This document shows positions 16,041 through 25,594 of a DNA stretch of 64,000 nucleotides, in pieces. The stretch is from Homoserinibacter sp. GY 40078 (GTDB lineage: Bacteria; Actinomycetota; Actinomycetes; Actinomycetales; Microbacteriaceae), in contig NZ_VRTZ01000002.1 of NCBI RefSeq assembly GCF_008017545.1, forward strand, positions 806,001-870,000, written 5' to 3'. Made by a program: the position numbers and the translations under genes. The notes under the pieces were generated by a model. The model did no database searches. It worked only from the letters and a program-made list of their open reading frames with translations, and was not told the origin of the DNA. Position 1 is the first letter of the stretch, and every line of letters begins with the position of its first letter.

Positions 16041-16730
16041 ATGGTGCATGCGAGGTCGGAGCCACGCGCGATGAGCGGATTCGGATCCGGCCTGCGCGAG
16101 CCCTACGGGCGAGCACTGCGAGACCCCACACGGACGCTGTACCTGCGGGACGCCCAGACCGAGACGCGCACCGACTCGGTCCGCGTCGAGGTGGAGCGCT
16201 TCCTCGCCGCAGCCGACGCGGGCGACGAAGCCATCGTGGCCGACGCGAGCGGACCGGTGCTCGACGTCGGATGCGGGCCGGGCCGCATGGTGCACGCCGC
16301 CATCATGGCGGGGCATCTGGCGCTCGGGGTCGACATCTCGGAGACGGCCGTGCGCATCGGCCAGGACCACGGCCTACCCGTACTGCAGCGTTCGGTGTTC
16401 CACGATCTCCCGGGTGAGGGCGAATGGGGCACCGTGTTGCTCATCGACGGGAACATCGGCATCGGAGGCGACCCGGTGACGCTGCTCGCCCGCTGCGGTG
16501 AGCTCATGCATCCGGAGGGACGCGTCATCGTCGAGGCGCACCCTGAGCCGGAACGCGACCGCGTGTTCATGGGGATCGTGGTCGACGACCTCGATCACGA
16601 GAGCCTCCCGTTCCCCTGGGCCGAGGTGGGCGCCGAGCGTCTGCGCGTCCATGCCCGCCGCGCGGGTCTCACGGTCGTCCGCGAGTGGTCGACACGAGGC
16701 CGCGCATTCACCGAGCTCAGCCGAGGGTGA
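16041..16730 (+). CDS. Class I SAM-dependent methyltransferase
   Basis: 229 residues. Motif I VLDVGCGPGRM (~residues 74-84) and the following acidic strand end (LGVDISETAV) define the SAM-binding Rossmann fold. DLPGEGEWGTVLLIDGNIGIGGDP forms the motif II/III region. The substrate is unknown. An internal ATG at 16071 (MSGFGSG) is a possible alternative start. The stop overlaps the GTG of the next gene (GTGA), so the two are probably coupled. It is divergent from the response-regulator operon, which may make it part of the same physiological unit. Confidence 0.85.
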   Translation: MVHARSEPRAMSGFGSGLREPYGRALRDPTRTLYLRDAQTETRTDSVRVEVERFLAAADAGDEAIVADASGPVLDVGCGPGRMVHAAIMAGHLALGVDISETAVRIGQDHGLPVLQRSVFHDLPGEGEWGTVLLIDGNIGIGGDPVTLLARCGELMHPEGRVIVEAHPEPERDRVFMGIVVDDLDHESLPFPWAEVGAERLRVHARRAGLTVVREWSTRGRAFTELSRG

Positions 16731-18058
16731 CGGTGGATCGGCGGACGGCGACCGCGGCACGGTGGGGGCTCGCCGTCGCTCTCGCGCTGATCGCTGCGGC
16801 GATGCTCGTCCCCTTCCTGGCGGGGTGGTCGGTGCGCGTCGACTTCCCGCCGCTCCACGCGTACTGGTCGCCGAGGCTCGGGCCGGGCACGATCCCCGCG
16901 GTGATCCTCGCGGTGCTGGCGGTGCGCTTCGCGATCGACCTCGCGGTGCGGCTCCCGTGGTGGGCGCTGCTGGTCGTCTCGATCGGCGCGAGCGCGGCCT
17001 GGATGGTCTCCCTCGCCCTCGTCGACGGGATCGACGGCCTCGGAGCGATCCTCGAGAAGACGAGCGAATATCTGGGCACCGCCCGTTCGGTGACCGACGT
17101 GCCGGCGATGTTGCAGGAGTACATCTCGCGCATCCCTCTCGACTCCGCCGACCACTGGCCGATCCACCTGGCGGGTCACCCTCCGGGGGCCGTGCTCGTG
17201 TTCATCGGCCTCGTGGACCTGGGACTCGACACCGGCGTGCCGGCGGGGCTTGCGATCATCGCCATCGCCGCCACCACTCCCGCAGCCGTGCTCATCGCCC
17301 TCCGCCGGCTCCGAGCCGAAGACGCCGCGCGCCGCGCAGCGCCATTCCTCGTGTTCGGCTCCGCCGCGATCTGGATGGCCGTGTCGGCCGACGCCATGTT
17401 CGGGGCCGTTGCGGCTTGGGGACTCTGCTGCCTCGCGATCGCGGCGACAGCCTCCCGGATTCTGCCACTCATCGCCTGGGGTGCGGCCGCGGGCCTGCTC
17501 CTCGGCTATTGCGTGATGCTCTCCTATGGACTCCCGCTCCTCGGAGTGCTCGCGGTCGGCGTGCTCGTCGCCGCACGCCGCTGGCAGCCCGTGATCCCCG
17601 CCGTCGTAGCGGCAAGCGCCGTCGTGCTCGCGTTTGCGGCAGCCGGGTTCGCCTGGTGGGACGCCTACCCCGTGCTCGTCGAGCGCTACTACGCGGGGAT
17701 CGCCTCCGATCGCCCGTACACCTACTGGGTGTGGGCGGATCTTGCGGCCCTCGCGATCAGCGCCGGCCCCCTTGTCGGTGCGGCGATCGGAGCGGGAATC
17801 GCCCGGATCCGAGTGACGGTGCGAGGACGCTTCCCCGACCGGGCCGTCGTCATCCTTGTTCTCGCCGCATCGCTCACGATCCTGCTCGCGACCCTGTCGG
17901 GCATGAGCAAGGCGGAAGTCGAACGGATCTGGCTGCCGTTCGTGCCCTGGTTGCTGATCGGCACGGCGCTGCTCCCCGAACGCTGGCGGCGCGGCGGCCT
18001 CGTGCTGCAGGTGGTCTTCGCACTGGTCGTTCAGCACCTTGTGCATCCCCCGTGGTGA
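16727..18058 (+). CDS. Polytopic membrane protein, possible GT-C-type glycosyltransferase
   Basis: 443 residues with GTG start overlapping the methyltransferase stop. About 10-12 hydrophobic helices span the whole length. The first loop (residues ~35-50) carries aromatic and acidic residues, and the segment DHWPIHLAGHPPGAVLVF around residue 143 resembles the HPPG signature seen in some actinobacterial GT-C-like membrane proteins. That would fit a polyprenyl-phosphate-sugar-dependent transferase, in line with the sugar genes nearby. This is an inference, and no catalytic residues are proven. Confidence 0.6.
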   Translation: MTVDRRTATAARWGLAVALALIAAAMLVPFLAGWSVRVDFPPLHAYWSPRLGPGTIPAVILAVLAVRFAIDLAVRLPWWALLVVSIGASAAWMVSLALVDGIDGLGAILEKTSEYLGTARSVTDVPAMLQEYISRIPLDSADHWPIHLAGHPPGAVLVFIGLVDLGLDTGVPAGLAIIAIAATTPAAVLIALRRLRAEDAARRAAPFLVFGSAAIWMAVSADAMFGAVAAWGLCCLAIAATASRILPLIAWGAAAGLLLGYCVMLSYGLPLLGVLAVGVLVAARRWQPVIPAVVAASAVVLAFAAAGFAWWDAYPVLVERYYAGIASDRPYTYWVWADLAALAISAGPLVGAAIGAGIARIRVTVRGRFPDRAVVILVLAASLTILLATLSGMSKAEVERIWLPFVPWLLIGTALLPERWRRGGLVLQVVFALVVQHLVHPPW

Positions 18059-18095
18059 GGCGGCGACAGAGCACACGAGGTGGCTCCGCTCCCCC

Positions 18096-18101
18096 TACGA
18101 T
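18096..18101 (+). promoter_or_regulatory. Candidate -10 element (TACGAT) ahead of a five-codon upstream ORF
   Basis: TACGAT ends exactly six bases before the ATG at 18108, not before the main gene's ATG at 18122. The spacing equals that of other leaderless candidates here. Confidence 0.4.
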
Positions 18102-18107
18102 CGAAGG

Positions 18108-18125
18108 ATGGGTGAGCTTCGATGA
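18108..18125 (+). CDS. Putative leaderless upstream ORF (Met-Gly-Glu-Leu-Arg)
   Basis: Five codons and a TGA stop. The stop shares the ATGA at 18122-18125 with the start of the alditol oxidase gene. If transcription begins at 18108, ribosomes would translate this peptide first and could re-initiate at the overlapping ATG. Alternatively, the stretch serves only as ribosome-binding sequence, since GGTGAG (18111-18116) lies six bases before the main ATG. Confidence 0.3.
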   Translation: MGELR

Positions 18126-19384
18126 CCGAGACCAATTGGGCCGGAAACATCGCTTTCGGGGCTGGGCGGCTCGTCGCTCCGTCCACGATCGATGACGTTC
18201 AGCAGCTGTTCGCCGAGGCGTCCCCGGGCTCCGTCCGCCCGCTCGGGACCCGGCATTCGTTCTCGCCGATCGCCGACACCCCGGGCACGCTGCTCTCATC
18301 CTCCGGTTTCGCCGACGCCAACGAGATCCGGATCTCCGAGGACCGTGCGAGCGTGTCAGTACCAGGCGGTATCCGCTATGGCGAACTCGCCCGCGCGCTC
18401 GAAGCCGAGGGGCTCGCGCTCGCGAACCTCGCCTCGCTCCCCCACATCTCCGTCGCCGGAGCGATTGCGACGGGAACGCACGGATCCGGGGTCGCCAACG
18501 GCTCGCTCGCCACCGCGGTCCGCGCGATCGAGTTCGTCAACGGCTCCGGCGAGATCGTGACCCTCCGGCGAGGCGATCCGGAGTTCGACGGCGCCGTGGT
18601 CTCCGTCGGCGCGCTCGGATTCACCACCCGGATCGAGCTCGACATCGAGCCGAGCTACGACATCGCACAGACGGTCTACCGTGGCCTGCCCCTCGACGCC
18701 CTCCTCGAGAGCTTCGATGAGACCGTCGGCCTCGGCTACAGCGTCAGCCTCTTCACCACCTGGAGCGACGCCGACACGATCGACCAGTTGTGGCTCAAGC
18801 GGCGGGTCGCCACCGATCGTCCCGCACCATCGGAGATTCTCGGCGCCCGCCCGTCGACGGTCGCGATGCACCCTCTCCCGGACGTGGATCCGGTGCACTG
18901 CACCGAACAGTTCGGCGCACCCGGCCCCTGGCTCGACCGCCTGCCTCATTTCCAGCTCGAGTTCACGCCCTCGAACGGTGCCGAGCTGCAGAGCGAGTAC
19001 CTCGTGCCCCGCGCGGTCGCAGCAGACGCACTGCGCGAGATGCACTCGCTCGCTCCCCAGATCCGCGAGCTGCTGCTCGTGAACGAGATCCGCGAGATCG
19101 CCGCCGACACCCTGTGGCTCTCGGGCGCCTTCGAGACGGACACCGTCGGCATCCACTTCACCTGGAAGCCGCTCCAGGACGCGGTCGACGCACTCCTCCC
19201 CCGCATCGAGGAACGGCTTCTGCCTCTCGGCGCCCGCCCGCACTGGGGCAAGCGATTCCACGCGGACGCCGACACGCTGGCAGCTCTGTACCCGCGCTTC
19301 GACGACTTCCGTGCCCTCGCCGCGCACCACGATCCGCGGGGTGTGCTCCGGAACGACTTCCTGCGAGCGAAGCTCGCCATCTGA
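18122..19384 (+). CDS. Alditol oxidase / D-arabinono-1,4-lactone oxidase family flavoprotein
   Basis: 420 residues, the length of Streptomyces AldO. The N-terminal FAD domain shows RPLGTRHSFSPIAD, whose His matches the residue that binds FAD covalently in alditol oxidases, and SVAGAIATGTHGSG. The C-terminal part has GIHFTWKP, ARPHWGKRFHAD and LRNDFLRAKL, typical of the ALO/AldO group. Such enzymes oxidise sugar alcohols or aldonolactones with O2, giving H2O2. No signal peptide is seen. A close -10 box and short upstream ORF precede it. Substrate choice (xylitol, sorbitol or lactone) is not decidable here. Confidence 0.87.
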   Translation: MTETNWAGNIAFGAGRLVAPSTIDDVQQLFAEASPGSVRPLGTRHSFSPIADTPGTLLSSSGFADANEIRISEDRASVSVPGGIRYGELARALEAEGLALANLASLPHISVAGAIATGTHGSGVANGSLATAVRAIEFVNGSGEIVTLRRGDPEFDGAVVSVGALGFTTRIELDIEPSYDIAQTVYRGLPLDALLESFDETVGLGYSVSLFTTWSDADTIDQLWLKRRVATDRPAPSEILGARPSTVAMHPLPDVDPVHCTEQFGAPGPWLDRLPHFQLEFTPSNGAELQSEYLVPRAVAADALREMHSLAPQIRELLLVNEIREIAADTLWLSGAFETDTVGIHFTWKPLQDAVDALLPRIEERLLPLGARPHWGKRFHADADTLAALYPRFDDFRALAAHHDPRGVLRNDFLRAKLAI

Positions 19385-19389
19385 GCGGA

Positions 19390-19395
19390 TAGCAT
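19390..19395 (+). promoter_or_regulatory. Candidate -10 element (TAGCAT) of the small hypothetical gene
   Basis: TAGCAT is followed by six C residues and then the ATG at 19402. It fits a leaderless start, although the upstream gene ends only 17 bases away. Confidence 0.38.
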
Positions 19396-19401
19396 CCCCC
19401 C

Positions 19402-19734
19402 ATGCCGAAGCAGGAGATCGTCGACGCCGCCCTCGCCCACGCCCGCACCGCGTTCGACCGCGGCGACGCGATCCTGCAGGTCCCGCTCGAGATCGGGCAC
19501 CTCGCGGGCGAGTCGTCGGCCTGGGGTTCGTCCGAGAACTTGACGGTCAATGACCCGGATGTCGGATGGTTGCTCGGCCACATCGAGGGCATCGGATGGC
19601 GATTCGAGCACGCGACGACGGTGTTCGTCGAAACCGGCTCGTCGAGTTCTGCGCGCGTGCTCTCCACCGGAGAGGGCGTCGTCACCCGGGGCGAGATCGT
19701 CGGCTACTACCTGTTCCGACGCGCCTCGGCGTGA
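19402..19734 (+). CDS. Hypothetical protein, 110 residues
   Basis: A soluble, mixed alpha/beta-looking protein without signal peptide or cysteines. The segments ILQVPLEIGHLAG, GWLLGHIEGIGWRFEHATTVFVETGSSSSARV and TRGEIVGYYLFRRA suggest a compact single domain. I recognise no family. It lies 17 bases after the alditol oxidase and is convergent with argG, with seven bases between their stop codons. Confidence 0.62.
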   Translation: MPKQEIVDAALAHARTAFDRGDAILQVPLEIGHLAGESSAWGSSENLTVNDPDVGWLLGHIEGIGWRFEHATTVFVETGSSSSARVLSTGEGVVTRGEIVGYYLFRRASA

Positions 19735-19741
19735 TCCCGGG

Positions 19742-21190
<1,449 letters not shown>

Positions 21191-21247
21191 CGGTGCTCAC
21201 GGGCGACGCCGAGACGCCTGAGAGGCTCCGAATCGGCACTCGGCCGG

Positions 21248-21253
21248 TATCCT
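21248..21253 (+). promoter_or_regulatory. Candidate -10 element (TATCCT) of the ROK/ABC operon
   Basis: TATCCT ends six bases before the ATG at 21260, predicting a leaderless transcript for the regulator and transporter operon. Confidence 0.42.
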
Positions 21254-21259
21254 GAGCGC

Positions 21260-22468
21260 ATGGCGGACCGACGACGAACCCCCGGGTCGCAGACCTCTCT
21301 GCGCGAGGCCAACCGGGGTCGGATCGTCGATGCGGTGCGTAAGCACGGTGGCCTCACCCAGGTCGAGTTGGCGGGCGTCACGGGCCTCTCCCCCGCGACG
21401 GTCTCGAACATCGTCAAGGAGCTGTCGGAGTCAGGCGTTCTGTCGACCTCGAAGTCGATGCGCTCCGGTCGCCGTGCCCAGTACGTGACCCTCGCCCACA
21501 CGGCCGGACTCGTCTGCGGAATCCACTTCGCCCAACGCCACCTCCGCGTCGCTCTTGCCGACGCCTCCATGACGGTCGTCTCGGAGCACGAGATGCCGCT
21601 CGCCCGCGACCACCGCTCCGACAACGAGATCCGGCGGGTGGGGATGCTCGTCGCCGACATGCTCGAGTCCGTCTCTGCCGATCGTGACGAGCTGCTCGCC
21701 GTCGGCATCGCCATCTCGGCGCCCATGGACTCGGCGAGCGGCATGATCGCGCGTCCCGGGATCCTCCGCGGCTGGGAGGGGATCGCCGTTCGCGAGACGG
21801 CGGAGCGAACCCTGCGGGCCCCGGTCGCTGTCGACAATTCGTCCAACCTGTCCGCGCTCGCCGAGCACCGACTCGGCGCGCTCCGCGGGCAGGGCGACGC
21901 GATGTTCGTCGAGGTGAGCGAAGGGATCGGCGCGGGGATCCTCGTGGGCGGCCACCCCTACCGGGGCGCGAGCGGCAGTGCCGGCGAATTCGGCCACATG
22001 GTCATCATCGAGAACGGCCCGATCTGCCGCTGCGGAAATCTCGGCTGCCTCGAGGCTGTCGCAGGCGGAGAGGCTGTGGTCGAGGGGCTGAAGCCCCACT
22101 ACCCGGGCCTCAAGATCGGCGATGTGATCGTGCGGGCCATGGCGGGCGACGACGCCTGCATCCGGGCCATCGCCGACGCCGGCACGCACATCGGCGTCGC
22201 GGCCGCCAACATCGCGAGCATGTTCGACCCGGAACGGATCGTCATCGGGGGCCACCTGGCGCGCGCCGGCGAGATGCTGCTCGGTCCGATCCGCCAGGTC
22301 GTCGATCGCTCCCTCGCGACGCGTCTCGCCCCTCCGCCCGAGATCGTCGCCGGTCAGCTCGGCCCACGTGCCGCACTCGTGGGTGCGATCGGGCTCGCGA
22401 CCGATCGGGTGAGCGCCTTCCCCGCGGGGATGTCGGGAACCGTCGAACTGCGGGCGGCGCTCGGGTGA
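21260..22468 (+). CDS. ROK-family transcriptional regulator
   Basis: 402 residues. The N-terminal winged helix (~15-75) contains GGLTQVELAGVTGLSPATVSNIVKEL. The ROK sugar-kinase-like domain follows, with the glycine-rich EVSEGIGAGILVGG, GASGSAGEFGHMV and the zinc motif CRCGNLGCLEAVAGGEAV, which keeps the CxCGxxGCxE pattern. The DNA-binding part makes it a XylR/NagC-type repressor. Its stop overlaps the start of the sugar-binding protein gene, so it is part of the transporter operon and probably autoregulates it in response to the imported sugar. Confidence 0.92.
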   Translation: MADRRRTPGSQTSLREANRGRIVDAVRKHGGLTQVELAGVTGLSPATVSNIVKELSESGVLSTSKSMRSGRRAQYVTLAHTAGLVCGIHFAQRHLRVALADASMTVVSEHEMPLARDHRSDNEIRRVGMLVADMLESVSADRDELLAVGIAISAPMDSASGMIARPGILRGWEGIAVRETAERTLRAPVAVDNSSNLSALAEHRLGALRGQGDAMFVEVSEGIGAGILVGGHPYRGASGSAGEFGHMVIIENGPICRCGNLGCLEAVAGGEAVVEGLKPHYPGLKIGDVIVRAMAGDDACIRAIADAGTHIGVAAANIASMFDPERIVIGGHLARAGEMLLGPIRQVVDRSLATRLAPPPEIVAGQLGPRAALVGAIGLATDRVSAFPAGMSGTVELRAALG

Positions 22469-23562
22469 GACCCGCGAGGTCGATCCGCGCGGTCACGCCG
22501 GCGGTGCTCGCCGCCGTGCTGCTCGTGGGCTGCACCAACGCGGTCACCGGGGGTACCGTCGTCGACCCCGACACCGCGCGCATCGGTCTGCTGCTTCCGG
22601 ATTCGGTCACGGCCCGCTACGACAGCGCCGACCGTCCGTTCTTTGAGGAGCGGATCACCGAGCTGTGCGCCCGATGCGAAGTGCTCTACGGGAATGCCGA
22701 CGGCGACACCGCCAAGCAGCGTCAGCAGGCCGAGGCGATGCTCACACAGGGGGTCGCGGCGCTCGTACTCGACCCGTACGACGGGAAGGCGGCCGCGTCG
22801 ATCGTGACACTCGCCCGTGGGCGCGGAGTGCCGGTCATCGCCTACGATCGCCTGATCGACAGCCCCGACATCTCCGCCTACATCTCGTTCGACAACGAGC
22901 TCGTCGGGCGTCTCCAGGCGCAGTCGCTCATCGCTCGTCTCGAGGCGGAGGGTCTCACGCCCGCGGACGGCGGGATCCTCATGGTCAACGGCTCCCCCAC
23001 CGACAACAACGCATCGCTCTTCAAGGCCGGTGCTCATGAGGTGATCGACGCGAGCGGCTTCGAGGTCCTCGCCGAGTTCGACACGCCGGGATGGGAACCC
23101 GCGAAGGCCCAGGACTGGGTGACGGGCCAGATCACGCGGTTCGGCGACCGCATCGTGGGCGTCTACGCGGCAAACGATCCGACCGCAGGCGGGGCGATCG
23201 CCTCCCTCAAGGCGGCGGGCGTCTCGCCGCTTCCCCCGGTGACCGGGCAGGACGCCGAGGTCGCGGGGCTCCAGCGCATCCTCACCGGCGATCAGTACAT
23301 GACGGTCTACAAGGCGTTGCGACCCCAGGCCCGGCTCGCCGCCGAACTCGCGATCGACCTCGTTAACGATCGCCAGATTGATGGCGAGACGAGCATCGAC
23401 GTCCAGGGCTCCACGGTGCCGACCTACCTGCTCGATCCTGTCGCTGTGACCGCGTCCGACATCGGGCCGGTCGTCATCGCCGACGGGTTCATCACCCTCG
23501 AGCAGCTCTGCACACCCGACTACGAAGAAGCATGTCGCGCCGCCGGACTGGTGGCGGCATGA
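22465..23562 (+). CDS. Pentose-type ABC transporter substrate-binding lipoprotein (XylF-like)
   Basis: 365 residues with GTG start. A lipoprotein signal lies at residues ~8-24 with lipobox LLVGC. The mature part is a type I periplasmic-binding fold: IGLLLPDSVTARYDSADRPFFEERI, AYDRLIDSPDISAYISFDNELVGRLQAQSL and YAANDPTAGGAIASLKAAG closely follow xylose-binding proteins. A xylose or similar pentose is therefore the best guess. It would be anchored outside the membrane and feed the permease downstream. It overlaps both neighbours by four bases. Confidence 0.87.
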   Translation: MRPARSIRAVTPAVLAAVLLVGCTNAVTGGTVVDPDTARIGLLLPDSVTARYDSADRPFFEERITELCARCEVLYGNADGDTAKQRQQAEAMLTQGVAALVLDPYDGKAAASIVTLARGRGVPVIAYDRLIDSPDISAYISFDNELVGRLQAQSLIARLEAEGLTPADGGILMVNGSPTDNNASLFKAGAHEVIDASGFEVLAEFDTPGWEPAKAQDWVTGQITRFGDRIVGVYAANDPTAGGAIASLKAAGVSPLPPVTGQDAEVAGLQRILTGDQYMTVYKALRPQARLAAELAIDLVNDRQIDGETSIDVQGSTVPTYLLDPVAVTASDIGPVVIADGFITLEQLCTPDYEEACRAAGLVAA

Positions 23563-24383
23563 GCACGGCGACACCGCCTCCGCTGCCGCGAATGGATCGG
23601 ATGCCGGCGCTCGCGATGCGCGGCATCTCCAAGAGCTTCGGCAAGGTGCAGGCGCTCACCGACATCCACCTCGAGGTCTACCCGGGAGAGGTCGTGGCGA
23701 TCGTCGGCGACAACGGCGCCGGCAAGTCGACCCTCGTCAAGATCCTTGCGGGGGTGCATCCCGCCGACGCGGGCGAGATCGAGTTCGACGGCCAACCCGT
23801 GCAGATCCCGGATCCGACCGCCTCGCGCTCACTCGGAATCGCGACGGTCTTCCAGGATCTCGCCCTCTGCGACAACCTCGACGTGGTCGCGAATCTGTTC
23901 CTCGGCCGCGAGATCGCCGCCCCCGCGCTCGAAGAGGAGGAGATGGAGCGGCGCGCGTGGGAGCTCCTTCGGCAGCTCTCGGCGCGGATGCCTTCCGTCC
24001 GGGTGCCGATCGCCGCGCTCTCGGGCGGCCAGCGGCAGACCGTCGCGATCGCTCGTTCCCTCATCGGCGACCCGCGCATCGTGATCCTCGACGAGCCGAC
24101 GGCCGCGCTCGGCGTCGCGCAGACCGCCGAGGTGCTGAACCTCATCGAACGGCTCCGCGAACGCGGACACGGCGTCGTGCTCATCAGCCACAACATGGCC
24201 GACGTGCAGGCCGTCGCCGACCGCATCGTCGTGCTGCGCCTCGGGCGCAACAACGGCGACTTCCTCGCTCCCGACGTGGGATACGAGGACATCATCGCCG
24301 CGATCACCGGCGCCACCGAGCACGCCCGCCCGATGCCCGACGCCCCTCTTCCGGGGCCCCACCCGATCCGTCCGACCCGATGA
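23559..24383 (+). CDS. Sugar ABC transporter ATP-binding protein, single-domain type
   Basis: 274 residues. One complete ATPase domain: Walker A GDNGAGKST, signature LSGGQRQTVAIARSL, Walker B RIVILDEPTAALG and switch His in LISHNMADV. Sugar importers of the Rbs/Xyl type usually use a fused double ATPase of about 500 residues; this one has a single domain and must work as a homodimer, as in FrcA-like systems. The ATG at 23559 overlaps the previous stop. The C-terminal ~25 residues are Pro-rich. Confidence 0.92.
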   Translation: MSTATPPPLPRMDRMPALAMRGISKSFGKVQALTDIHLEVYPGEVVAIVGDNGAGKSTLVKILAGVHPADAGEIEFDGQPVQIPDPTASRSLGIATVFQDLALCDNLDVVANLFLGREIAAPALEEEEMERRAWELLRQLSARMPSVRVPIAALSGGQRQTVAIARSLIGDPRIVILDEPTAALGVAQTAEVLNLIERLRERGHGVVLISHNMADVQAVADRIVVLRLGRNNGDFLAPDVGYEDIIAAITGATEHARPMPDAPLPGPHPIRPTR

Positions 24384-25594
24384 CCGCCGGCATCCCGACC
24401 ACACCGCCCTCTCGGGTCTCGACGGCCCTCGCGGACGCACGGGCGCGACTCACGGGAGGCGATCTCGGATCACTGCCGGTCGTGGTCGGCCTCATCGTGA
24501 TCTGGGGCGTGTTCCAGGCGCTGAATCCCAGCTTCCTCTCCGCCGACAACCTGGTGAACCTCACGCTGCAGTGCGCGGCGGTGGGCACGATCGCCATCGG
24601 GATCGTCCTGGTTCTCCTTCTCGGGCAGATCGACCTCTCGGTCGGGTCGGTGTCGGGGCTCGCCGCCGCGATCCTCGGGGTGGGGCTGACCCAGCTCGGC
24701 TGGGCGCTCGGGGTTGCGATCCTGGTCGCTGTTCTGGCGGGAGCCGCTATCGGGCTCCTCTACGGTGCCCTCTACACCCGGTTCGGGGTGCCCAGCTTCA
24801 TCATCACGCTCGCCGGGCTGCTCGGCGTGCTCGGGCTGCAGCTGAAGGTCCTGGGGCCGACGGGCTCGATTAACCTCCCCGCCGACTCGCCGATCGTGCT
24901 GTTCGCCCAGAGCTGGTTTCTCCCCCCGTGGCTTGCCTATGCCTTGTCGGCCGTCTGGGCGGGTGTCGTGTTCCTCTCGGCCGCGCTGCGACGTCGGCGA
25001 CGCATCCGCGCGGGCCTTCCGGTCGGGGCGCTCGGATGGCAGGCACTGCGGGCTGGCGGGCTCCTCGCACTGTGCGTCGCCGCCGTCGCCTACCTCGCGA
25101 CCGACCGAGGCGTCGGTGTGATGTTCGTGTTCTTCGTCGTACTCGTGATCGTCGTCGACGTCGCGCTGACGCGCACCGTCTGGGGCCGACAGGTGTATGC
25201 CGTCGGCGGCTCGGTCGAGGCCGCCCGACGCGCCGGGATCCGCGTCGACCGGGTCTACATCTCGGTGTTCGTGCTGTGCTCGACGCTCGCCGCGGTAGGC
25301 GGACTGCTGGCGGCAGGGCGCCTCAGCTCAGCGAGTCTCTCCTCCGGCGGAGGCGACACCAATCTGAACGCCATCGCCGCAGCCGTCATCGGTGGTACGA
25401 GTCTCTTCGGGGGCCGCGGCTCGGCGTGGAGCGCTCTGCTCGGGATCGCGGTGATCCAGTCGATCTCGAACGGACTGACGCTCCTCAGCCTCGACTCGTC
25501 GATTCGGTACATGATCACGGGCGGGGTGCTGCTGCTCGCGGTCATCATCGACTCGCTCACGCGCCGCTCACGCGCGGCGCACGGTCAGGCCTAG
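24380..25594 (+). CDS. Sugar ABC transporter permease (XylH/RbsC family)
   Basis: 404 residues with about ten membrane helices. The family signature GQIDLSVGSVSGLAAAILGV and the cytoplasmic coupling loop QVYAVGGSVEAARRAGIRVDRV are clear. It ends in GGVLLLAVIIDSLTRR. It forms the membrane channel of the importer. It overlaps the ATPase stop by four bases. The TAG stop shares the CTAG at 25591-25594 with the convergent trpD stop, so there is no room for a terminator between them. Confidence 0.93.
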   Translation: MTAGIPTTPPSRVSTALADARARLTGGDLGSLPVVVGLIVIWGVFQALNPSFLSADNLVNLTLQCAAVGTIAIGIVLVLLLGQIDLSVGSVSGLAAAILGVGLTQLGWALGVAILVAVLAGAAIGLLYGALYTRFGVPSFIITLAGLLGVLGLQLKVLGPTGSINLPADSPIVLFAQSWFLPPWLAYALSAVWAGVVFLSAALRRRRRIRAGLPVGALGWQALRAGGLLALCVAAVAYLATDRGVGVMFVFFVVLVIVVDVALTRTVWGRQVYAVGGSVEAARRAGIRVDRVYISVFVLCSTLAAVGGLLAAGRLSSASLSSGGGDTNLNAIAAAVIGGTSLFGGRGSAWSALLGIAVIQSISNGLTLLSLDSSIRYMITGGVLLLAVIIDSLTRRSRAAHGQA

